DNA from: an uncultured Burkholderiales bacterium
Lineage (GTDB): Bacteria; Pseudomonadota; Gammaproteobacteria; Burkholderiales; Burkholderiaceae_C
Direction of reading: 5' to 3'
Length of the DNA stretch: 6,062 nt
NCBI GenBank assembly: GCA_903926695.1
Contig: CAIYKK010000419.1
Span: forward strand, 1-6,062
Shown here one piece after another: positions 1 through 5,151 of the stretch. Each line of letters starts with the position of its first letter. The stretch's first letter is position 1. A program made the translations under genes and the position numbers. The notes beneath the pieces were generated by a model. The model made no database searches. It was not told where the DNA came from and saw only the letters and a program-made list of their open reading frames with translations.

Positions 1-345
1 CAGTTGCGCCAGATGCGCGGCCAGACCGTTATTTTCCAAACCGCCGTGGCCGTCGTCTGCCTTGAAAGCGGCTTTGCGCAAACTGACCTGGCCGCCGTGC
101 GTGTCAAATTCCGCGATCTGAGCGACGACGACATTGAAAACTACCTGCGCGCCGAGCAACCCTACGACTGCGCGGGCAGCGCCAAAAGCGAAGGCCTGGG
201 CATTGCGCTGCTCGACGCCATCGACAGCGACGACCCGACCGCGCTGATCGGCCTGCCCCTCATTCGCACCTGCCGGATGATTCAGGCCGCTGGCGTCGTG
301 CTGCTGGGCCGCCCAGCCATGAACACTCAAGAGGTGAGCGCATGA
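1..345 (+). CDS. Maf/YceF-type nucleoside triphosphate pyrophosphatase, 5'-truncated by window edge
   Basis: This is the C-terminal 114 residues of a Maf-family protein; the reading frame is open from base 1 and the start lies outside the window. Maf proteins are cytoplasmic pyrophosphatases that hydrolyse non-canonical or modified NTPs to NMP and PPi. The YceF subfamily acts on m7GTP. The YceF-type signature is visible: a TAVAV strand, then FRDLSDDDIENYL, then PYDCAGSAKSEGLGIAL, then the DPTALIGLPLI core strand-loop. Full-length family members are about 190-200 residues, so roughly the last 60% is present. It overlaps the downstream methyltransferase gene by an ATGA junction, implying translational coupling and a shared mRNA. 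In E. coli yceF also lies near rluC and rne. Family assignment is secure; the m7GTP specificity is inferred from subfamily resemblance. Confidence 0.93.
   Translation, partial: QLRQMRGQTVIFQTAVAVVCLESGFAQTDLAAVRVKFRDLSDDDIENYLRAEQPYDCAGSAKSEGLGIALLDAIDSDDPTALIGLPLIRTCRMIQAAGVVLLGRPAMNTQEVSA
331..336 (+). promoter_or_regulatory. Ribosome binding site for the RsmI-like methyltransferase gene
   Basis: A GAGGTG Shine-Dalgarno-like element lies inside the 3' end of the maf gene, five bases before the ATG at 342. Together with the ATGA overlap it supports that ATG as the start and suggests translational coupling to maf. Confidence 0.6.
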
Positions 346-1112
346 GCCACACCGCCAAAGGCAAACTTTATCTGGTGCCCGCGCCGCTCGATTTCGGCTG
401 CGCCGCCTTAGCGCCGCTGCAGGACGTGATGCCGCTGTGTACGCTGCAGGTCGCCGCCAAATTGTCGATGTGGATTTGCGAGAACGCCAAATCCACCCGC
501 GCTTATTTAAAACGCATCAACGAATTTCAGCCGCTGGCCACGCCGGTGCAGGCGCAGCAGATTCAGGAACTGCCGCGAGAAGTGCATAAAAAAGGCGACC
601 ATGCCGCCGGTCAGTTCGATGCGCGCCCGCTGCTGGCGGCGGCGCTGGCGGGGCACGACATCGGCCTGGTCAGCGAAGCGGGCATGCCCGCCATTGCCGA
701 TCCCGGCTCGTCGGTGGTGCGCGCCGCGCATGATCTGGGCTTGCAGGTGGTGGCGCTGACGGGGCCAATGTCGCTGATGCTGGCATTGGCGGCCAGCGGT
801 CTGAACGGCCAGAGTTTTGCGTTTGTCGGCTACCTGCCGCAGGACGCTGGCGGGCGCGCCCAGCGCATCCGCGAACTCGAATCGCTGGCGCTCAAAACCG
901 GCCAGACACAGATTTTTATTGAAACGCCCTACCGCAACGCCGCGCTGCTGCAGGCGCTGGTGCAGACGCTGCACGGCAACACCCGGCTCGCGCTGAGTTG
1001 CGGTCTGACGCTGGACAACTGCGCCTCGCGCAGCGCGCTGGTCAGCGGCTGGAAACGCGACAAGCCGGTGCTGCCGCTGGACCTGCCCACGGTGTTTTGC
1101 CTGGGCCGCTGA
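342..1112 (+). CDS. RsmI-like SAM-dependent methyltransferase (tetrapyrrole-methylase fold), divergent paralogue
   Basis: A 256-residue protein of the RsmI/YraL group (COG0313-like), whose canonical member 2'-O-methylates C1402 of 16S rRNA. Matches seen: an N-terminal GKLYLVPAPL strand (residues 7-16) in place of RsmI's VATPIGN, ENAKSTRAYLKRI (47-59) in place of EDTR, LVSEAGMPAIADPG (109-122) for the SAM-site LVSDAGTPLISDPG, LTGPMSLMLALAASGL (139-154), FVGYLP (161-166) and FIETPYRN (192-199) for YESPHR. The overall order of motifs is RsmI, but the N-terminal GNLxDIT motif and the EDTR motif are not conserved, and the protein is shorter than RsmI (about 280-290 residues). I read it as a second RsmI-fold methyltransferase with an altered or unknown substrate rather than the housekeeping rsmI. 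The start is fixed by the RBS and the overlap with maf. A terminator follows about 20 bases after the stop. Confidence 0.87.
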   Translation: MSHTAKGKLYLVPAPLDFGCAALAPLQDVMPLCTLQVAAKLSMWICENAKSTRAYLKRINEFQPLATPVQAQQIQELPREVHKKGDHAAGQFDARPLLAAALAGHDIGLVSEAGMPAIADPGSSVVRAAHDLGLQVVALTGPMSLMLALAASGLNGQSFAFVGYLPQDAGGRAQRIRELESLALKTGQTQIFIETPYRNAALLQALVQTLHGNTRLALSCGLTLDNCASRSALVSGWKRDKPVLPLDLPTVFCLGR

Positions 1113-1131
1113 CAAACCCGCCGCAGCCATG

Positions 1132-1159
1132 AAAAAAGCCCGTCAAAGACGGGCTTTTT
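1132..1159. terminator. Bidirectional intrinsic terminator between convergent operons
   Basis: A perfect 7-bp GC-rich stem, GCCCGTC (1138-1144) and GACGGGC (1148-1154), encloses a three-base AAA loop. It is preceded by six A (1132-1137) and followed by five T (1155-1159), so it can end transcription from either side. It lies between the stop of the + strand methyltransferase (1112) and the stop of the minus-strand S49 peptidase (1194), as expected for a shared convergent terminator. Confidence 0.93.
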
Positions 1160-1193
1160 AACGCGCCCAGCAGGCGCAATGCAAGGCGACGGT

Positions 1194-2210
1194 TTAGTGC
1201 AGCGCTGGAACAGCCTGAAACGCCTTCATCGCGCCAGCGCCCATCGCCGCGCCAAACTTCTTGGCCAGGCGCTCGGCGACGTTGTCGCGGCGGGTGTAGT
1301 CGATGATGTCCTCGGCCTTCACGACCTCGCGGGCCACGTAGTCCAGATTGCCCAGCTCGTCGGCCAGCCCCAGCTCGACGGCCTGCTGGCCGCTCCAGAA
1401 CAGGCCGCTGAACATGTCCGGGGTTTCTTTCAGGCGGTCGCCGCGCCCTTCTTTGACCACCGCAATGAACTGCTGGTGAATCTGGTTGAGCATGGTTTGC
1501 GCGTAGGCGCGCTGCTTCTCGGTCTGCGGGCTGAAGGGGTCGAGAAAACCTTTGTTTTCGCCCGCCGTGAGCAGGCGGCGCTCCACGCCGAGCTTGTCCA
1601 TCAGCCCGGTAAAGCCAAAACCGTCCATCAGCACGCCGATGCTGCCGACGATGCTGGCCTTGTCCACGTAGATTTTGTCGGCGGACACGGCAATGTAATA
1701 AGCCGCCGAAGCGCAGCTTTCTTCCACCACGGCATAGACGGGCTTTTTGTGCAGCGCCTTGAGGCGCAGGATTTCATCGTTCATCATGCCAGCCTGCACC
1801 GGGCTGCCGCCGGGCGAGTTGATGAGCAGCACCACGGCCTTGGAGCCAGAGTCTTCAAACGCCGAGCGCAGCGCTGCATTGATAAATTCGGCGCTGGCAT
1901 CGGCACCGCTGGCGATTTCGCCCTTGATCTCGACCACCGCCGTGTGCGGCGAGCTGACATCGCTGGGTGCTGCGCCGCGCACCATCGCCAGCCCTACCAG
2001 GGCGATAAAAAACACCAGCCAGGACAGGCGTATAAAAGTTTTCCAGCGTCGGGCTGATTTTTGTTCTTCCAGAGCGGCAAAGGCGAGTTTTTCCAGCGTG
2101 GTCCGCTCCCAGCCCGGCGCATTGCCGCCGTCCGAGGCCCGCGCTGACACGGCGTCAAACGCCTGGGCTGCATCATGGGTGGCGGGATCGGTGTGATTTA
2201 AATCGTTCAT
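1194..2210 (-). CDS. S49 family signal-peptide-peptidase-like serine protease (SppA/SohB-like), membrane-anchored
   Basis: A 338-residue S49 peptidase of the short, single-domain type. These cleave remnant signal peptides or other membrane-associated peptides by a Ser/Lys dyad. The N-terminal 55 residues are polar; one hydrophobic segment at about 59-77 (FIRLSWLVFFIALVGLAMV) should anchor the protein in the inner membrane with the catalytic domain on the periplasmic side. The protease core shows LLINSPGGSP (128-137, oxyanion region), CASAAYYIAVSADKIY (166-181) with the nucleophile Ser168, ASIVGSIGVLMDGFGF (185-200), and GENK with the general base Lys220. The usual ASGGYY around the serine reads ASAAYY here. 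I chose the ATG at 2210 because it leaves a 10-base gap after the Rieske gene. The frame is open back to an ATG at 2282, but that start would add 24 non-conserved residues and overlap the Rieske gene. It is the last gene of the minus-strand operon. Confidence 0.93.
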   Translation of the reverse strand: MNDLNHTDPATHDAAQAFDAVSARASDGGNAPGWERTTLEKLAFAALEEQKSARRWKTFIRLSWLVFFIALVGLAMVRGAAPSDVSSPHTAVVEIKGEIASGADASAEFINAALRSAFEDSGSKAVVLLINSPGGSPVQAGMMNDEILRLKALHKKPVYAVVEESCASAAYYIAVSADKIYVDKASIVGSIGVLMDGFGFTGLMDKLGVERRLLTAGENKGFLDPFSPQTEKQRAYAQTMLNQIHQQFIAVVKEGRGDRLKETPDMFSGLFWSGQQAVELGLADELGNLDYVAREVVKAEDIIDYTRRDNVAERLAKKFGAAMGAGAMKAFQAVPALH

Positions 2211-2220
2211 GGGTCCTAGT

Positions 2221-2607
2221 TTAGAGAGGTATTGGAGGCGCTGCGGGCTGCAGGTTGTCGGCGCTATGCCAAAAAACCACACCTTGACGCTCCGAAAGCG
2301 TTATTTTGATCAAGCCGCCTCGGCAAGGCCCGCCCGCACACTGCCCGGTTTCGGGGTGATAGGCGGCGCCGTGGCTGGCACAAATCAGCCACTGGCCGCT
2401 GTCGTCGAAGACTTGGTTGGGCTGCCAGTCCAGCTCCATCGGGACGTGGCTGCAGCGGTTGAGGTAAGCCTGGGGCTGGCCTTCGTAGCGGATGGCAAAA
2501 GCGCGGCAGGCTTCGCCGTCATACACCACGTCGAACGGCACGGCCAGAGCGCCTTCGGGCAGCTCGGCGCTGCTGCACAAGGGATAAAAAGAGGGTGTCA
2601 GGGTCAT
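2221..2607 (-). CDS. Small soluble Rieske [2Fe-2S] domain protein
   Basis: A 128-residue single-domain Rieske protein, likely an electron-transfer ferredoxin. The cluster ligands are visible: CSH (Cys52, His54) and CASH (Cys76, His79), so the pattern is CxH-x21-CxxH. The second motif continues HGAAYHPETGQCAGGPCRGGLIKI, the typical Rieske ferredoxin ending with its GPC loop. There is no signal peptide, Tat motif or membrane segment, so it should be cytoplasmic. No oxygenase or reductase partner lies in the window, so its redox partner is unknown. The ATG at 2607 places it 26 bases after the phosphatase stop. A GTG at 2655 would add 16 residues and overlap that gene by 22 bases; I see no strong RBS for either, and prefer the ATG because the family usually begins just before the first strand. 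Confidence 0.92.
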   Translation of the reverse strand: MTLTPSFYPLCSSAELPEGALAVPFDVVYDGEACRAFAIRYEGQPQAYLNRCSHVPMELDWQPNQVFDDSGQWLICASHGAAYHPETGQCAGGPCRGGLIKITLSERQGVVFWHSADNLQPAAPPIPL

Positions 2608-2633
2608 GTTGAGGCTGGGCTGGGATTGAAAGT

Positions 2634-3320
2634 CTAGCCGTTGGCGAGCAGCCACGCGTGCAAGTCAGGCACCGAATGGGCAATGTGACGCGGATTCAAG
2701 GCGGTGAACGCCTCGGGTTCGTGCGCGCCGTAACTCACGCCGACGCTAGGGCAAGCGGCGTTGAGCGCCATCTGCAAATCATGCGTGGTGTCGCCAATCA
2801 TCAGCACGCGCTCGGGCGGGAGATCGAATTCGGCCATCAGCTCGTGCAGCATCAGCGGATGGGGCTTGCCCGCCGTTTCGTCGGCGGTGCGCGAGGCGTC
2901 AAAAACGCCTTTGAGTTCGACGCTGTGCAGCGCTTCATCGAGCCCACGCCGCGATTTGCCGGTGGCCACGGCCAGCAGGTGGCCGCGTGCCTTGAGCGCG
3001 TCCAGCAGCGCCAGCACGCCGTCAAACAGGCTCAGGTCGTTGACGTGAACCGCGTAATGGTGCTGATAACGCGCCGTCAGCGCGGGGTATTTTTCGCACG
3101 GCACGTCCGGGGCGGCGTGGGCCAGCGCCTGCGTCAGGCTCATGCCGATGACGTAAGCCGCCGCCGCGTCCGTCGGTTTGGCCCCGCCCACATCAAGCAC
3201 CGCCGCCTGGATGCAGCGCACGATGAGCTGGGTGGAGTCAAACAGCGTGCCGTCCCAGTCGAAGGCAATCAGATCGAAATTTCGGGTGTTGTGCATACGG
3301 GGATTGTCGCTGGCTGGCAT
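2634..3320 (-). CDS. HAD-IA family phosphatase, Gph (phosphoglycolate phosphatase)-like
   Basis: A 228-residue HAD hydrolase with all four motifs: FDWDGTLFDST (nucleophile Asp21, acid/base Asp23), the motif II threonine in AVATGKSRRGL (Thr120), the motif III lysine in AGKPHPLML (Lys152), and MIGDTTHDLQMA (Asp177 and Asp181, Mg2+ binding). An alpha-helical C1 cap lies between motifs I and II, as in subfamily IA. Gph enzymes dephosphorylate 2-phosphoglycolate, a by-product of DNA 3'-end repair and oxygenase side reactions. Related HADs act on other small phosphates, so the substrate is not proven. The ATG at 3320 starts 31 bases after the rluC stop; an in-frame ATG at 3296 would give 220 residues. 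Neither has a good Shine-Dalgarno sequence. The frame is also open back to 3413, but that would overlap rluC. It is the second gene of the minus-strand operon. Confidence 0.92.
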   Translation of the reverse strand: MPASDNPRMHNTRNFDLIAFDWDGTLFDSTQLIVRCIQAAVLDVGGAKPTDAAAAYVIGMSLTQALAHAAPDVPCEKYPALTARYQHHYAVHVNDLSLFDGVLALLDALKARGHLLAVATGKSRRGLDEALHSVELKGVFDASRTADETAGKPHPLMLHELMAEFDLPPERVLMIGDTTHDLQMALNAACPSVGVSYGAHEPEAFTALNPRHIAHSVPDLHAWLLANG

Positions 3321-3351
3321 GGTTTCAACGCGGCCCTGACGCCGGATTTTT

Positions 3352-4563
3352 TTACACGTCCGTTGGCTCTGCGCCGGGCTCGCCCGCTGGCTCTGCGGGC
3401 TGTGGCGGCACAAACTGCTGCAGCGCCTCGGGCAGCGCCGCCCGCAACTGCACCGCTTTGCGGGTTTTCGGGTGGTTGAACTTCAGGCTCCAGGCGTGCA
3501 GGAACATGCGTTTCAACGAAATCGAGCCGTCCACCGAACGCTGCAGCGCCTTGTTCAATTCAAAGTCGCCGTATTTGTCGTCGCCCGCAATCGGGTGGCC
3601 TTCACCGGCGAGATGCACGCGGATCTGGTGCGTGCGGCCCGTTTTGATCGTCACTTCCAGCAGCGTGAACGGCGTGGCGGGCGCCTGCGCGCTGGCCGGA
3701 ATCGCCGCCTTGACCTTGACCAGCGTCACCGAGCGCATGCCGTCGGGATGGTCGTTCGGCACGATCTTGACGCGGCGCTCGCCGTTGGGCAGCAGGTATT
3801 TGTGCAGCGCCTTGTCGATCACGCGCTGGTTTGTCGGCCAGTTGCCGCTGACCAGGGCTAAATAAACCTTGTCGGTTTCGCGCTCGCGGAACTGCTCCTG
3901 CAGCAGTTTCAAGGCCATGCGGCGCTTGGCGATCAGCAAAATGCCGCTGGTTTCGCGGTCCAGCCGATGCACGAGTTCCAGGAACTCGGCCTCGGGCCGC
4001 GCCATGCGCAGTTGCTCGATGATGCCAAAGCTGACGCCGCTGCCGCCATGCACCGCGACGCCGGACGGCTTGTCGATGGCGAGCAGGAAATCGTCCTCAA
4101 ACAGGATCGGGAATTCGGCGGCGGGCGCGTAGCCGCCCACGGTTGAACTGGCGCCGTGGCGAGCCACTTCCTGCGCCATCGCCTGGGCTTTTTGCTCGGC
4201 GCGCTCGGAGGTACGCACCGGCGGCAGACGCACGATGTCGCCGCTTTCGACGCGGGTGTCGGCCTGGGCACGGCCCTTGTTGACGCGCACTTCGCCGCTG
4301 CGGATGATGCGGTAAACGTGGGTTTTGGGCACGCCCTTGAGCTGGCGAATCAGGAAATTGTCCAGCCGCTGACCGGCGTAATCCTCACTGACGGTGACCA
4401 GCGTGGCCTGGAGATTTTTCGACTCCTCCAGGGGAATCGGCGCGACAGGTGCAGGCGTGCGCGGCGCATTGAAAACAGGCGCTCTGGAAGCGGCGGCGGT
4501 ACGGATGGGTGCTTTGGGCGGGCGCTGAGCCCGGTTTGAAGCTGCCCCTATAATGTGTTTCAC
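3352..4563 (-). CDS. rluC: 23S rRNA pseudouridine synthase RluC (RluA family)
   Basis: A 403-residue RluA-family pseudouridine synthase. RluC converts uridines 955, 2504 and 2580 (E. coli numbering) of 23S rRNA to pseudouridine. An S4 RNA-binding domain lies at about 65-113 (GQRLDNFLIRQLKGVPKTHVYRIIRSGEVRVN). The catalytic domain follows, with FPILFEDDFLLAIDKPSGVAVHGG (151-174), HRLDRETSG (199-207, catalytic Asp202) and GRTHQIRVHLA (309-319). It is longer than E. coli RluC (about 319 residues) because of an Ala/Pro-rich N-terminal extension of about 50 residues and a Pro/Ala/Glu-rich tail (386-403). The GTG at 4563 is the only standard start codon before the S4 domain in this frame, and it lacks an obvious Shine-Dalgarno sequence. 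It heads the minus-strand operon and is divergent from rne, as in E. coli, which supports RluC over RluD. Confidence 0.93.
   Translation of the reverse strand: MKHIIGAASNRAQRPPKAPIRTAAASRAPVFNAPRTPAPVAPIPLEESKNLQATLVTVSEDYAGQRLDNFLIRQLKGVPKTHVYRIIRSGEVRVNKGRAQADTRVESGDIVRLPPVRTSERAEQKAQAMAQEVARHGASSTVGGYAPAAEFPILFEDDFLLAIDKPSGVAVHGGSGVSFGIIEQLRMARPEAEFLELVHRLDRETSGILLIAKRRMALKLLQEQFRERETDKVYLALVSGNWPTNQRVIDKALHKYLLPNGERRVKIVPNDHPDGMRSVTLVKVKAAIPASAQAPATPFTLLEVTIKTGRTHQIRVHLAGEGHPIAGDDKYGDFELNKALQRSVDGSISLKRMFLHAWSLKFNHPKTRKAVQLRAALPEALQQFVPPQPAEPAGEPGAEPTDV
4525..4554 (+). promoter_or_regulatory. Candidate sigma-70 promoter for rne, inside the 5' end of rluC
   Basis: A perfect TATAAT -10 hexamer lies at 4549-4554 on the + strand. 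The best -35 at acceptable spacing is CTGAGC (4525-4530, 18-base spacer), matching TTGACA at three of six positions, so the call rests on the -10. Transcription would start near 4561, opposite the rluC GTG, giving an rne leader of about 590 bases. The hexamer falls within codons 4-5 of the divergent rluC gene. Long leaders and several promoters are known for E. coli rne; activity here is inferred. Confidence 0.45.
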
Positions 4564-5014
4564 TAGCGATACGCTGTAAGTAGTTGATTTGTCGGGAGTT
4601 TAGTCCACACAAATCCGCAGGCCCTGAAAAGGCCGCAGACAGCCTCGCTGGAAGGTCGATGCCACTGGTGGAAATTGCCCGCTAGCGACGAGTGCCAGGC
4701 ACCTCGCGGCAAGGCAAAACCCACGCAGACGAGCCGACGTTTTGCGAATACAACCACGGAATATCATGGGTGCAGCCCCAGTCACACTGAAAGCTGCATT
4801 CGGATCCAGCTGAGATCAAGTCCTTCAACGGGTAAGCTTCTGATGACAACACTGGTCGGTCTGATTTTCATATGCCAGCAGCGCCTTCTGGCCCTGATTT
4901 GCGGCATCGGTCAGCCTGCGGTTCTTGCACAGCGGGCGCAAGGAGTTGCTTTTTGGGCAGCAGCCACCCGTCCGATACCTGCTCGCTCCATCCACGCGCC
5001 TACGCTCAGACCCC

Positions 5015-5043
5015 TTGGCTGACTGATTTTTTCAGTCAGCCAG
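5015..5043 (+). promoter_or_regulatory. Strong U5-loop hairpin in the rne leader
   Basis: GGCTGACTGA (5017-5026) and TCAGTCAGCC (5032-5041) form a perfect 10-bp stem around a TTTTT loop. T5016-A5042 and a T5015-G5043 wobble extend it to 12 pairs. No T-run follows on either strand, so it is not a normal intrinsic terminator. It sits 110 bases before the rne ATG and is most simply a leader RNA structure. Its single-stranded U loop would suit RNase E binding or cleavage; that role is inferred. A DNA dyad (operator) is the alternative. Confidence 0.65.
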
Positions 5044-5103
5044 CGCGGCGTCAAAAGCTCTCCGGCAATTCCCCACGTTCGCACTGCGTTGTTTCTCCGG
5101 CGT

Positions 5104-5131
5104 CGTTCACCCATTTTTGGGCTTGAGAACG
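5104..5131 (+). promoter_or_regulatory. Hairpin close to the rne ribosome binding site
   Basis: CGTTC (5104-5108) pairs with GAACG (5127-5131), and CCCA (5110-5113) with TGGG (5118-5121), around a TTTT loop. An asymmetric internal loop (A against CTTGA) lies between the two stems. The structure ends 11 bases before the AGGAA of rne. A competing pairing exists between GTTCG at 5077-5081 and CGAAC at 5130-5134, so alternative folds are possible. Confidence 0.35.
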
Positions 5132-5142
5132 AACACTAATTT

Positions 5143-5147
5143 AGGAA
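5143..5147 (+). promoter_or_regulatory. Ribosome binding site of rne
   Basis: AGGAA lies four bases before the ATG at 5152. With the conserved N-terminus [10 protein letters not shown] it fixes the rne start. Confidence 0.6.
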
Positions 5148-5151
5148 CCCC

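Larger units (their letters stand above)
4564..5151 (+). promoter_or_regulatory. Long rne-rluC intergenic region, probable rne 5' untranslated leader
   Basis: These 588 bases separate the divergent rluC and rne starts. The open frames in it have no recognisable domain, good RBS or coding-like composition, so I see no protein gene. It should carry the rluC promoter on the minus strand, though I found no convincing one, plus the rne leader. Structured elements include a short imperfect hairpin at 4689-4706 (CGAG/CTCG plus TGC/GCA, loop CAG), a perfect long hairpin at 5017-5041 and a U-loop hairpin at 5104-5131. In enterobacteria the rne leader hairpins let RNase E cleave its own mRNA and hold its level constant. 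The position and structure here suggest a similar role, but I cannot show homology to the known rne5 leader. Confidence 0.5.

Noticed and set aside
507..1130. Long minus-strand open frame opposite the methyltransferase gene
   Set aside because: It is rich in Arg, Gln and His with no domain, as expected of the complement of a high-GC gene, and it lies across a clear real gene on the other strand.
1179..2057. 292-residue + strand open frame opposite the S49 peptidase gene
   Set aside because: The composition is that of an antisense shadow, and the minus-strand frame has unmistakable S49 motifs.
2211..2282. Upstream start for the S49 peptidase at 2282
   Set aside because: It would add 24 non-conserved residues encoded by an alternative frame of the Rieske gene.
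2658..3479. 273-residue + strand open frame across the HAD phosphatase and rluC end
   Set aside because: It spans two genuine opposite-strand genes and shows no recognisable domain.
4655..4720. Possible cobalamin riboswitch, from a GCCACTG stretch near short hairpins
   Set aside because: The other conserved riboswitch blocks, including the B12 box, are absent, and no cobalamin gene follows.
4742..4767. Second rne promoter with TATCAT (4762-4767) and TTGCGA (4742-4747)
   Set aside because: The -10 matches at five of six positions but the spacer is only 14 bases, too short for a normal sigma-70 promoter.
4675..5022. 115-residue + strand open frame, and an overlapping one at 4872-5126, in the rne leader
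   Set aside because: There is no good RBS, no recognised domain and no coding-like composition. The two frames overlap each other and one runs through the perfect hairpin at 5017-5041.
4564..5151. A known structural RNA (RNase P RNA, tmRNA, SRP RNA or 6S RNA) in the long gap
   Set aside because: I looked for the conserved cores of the first three and did not find them. 6S RNA cannot be fully excluded by eye, but the large closed-stem and central-bubble layout is not apparent.
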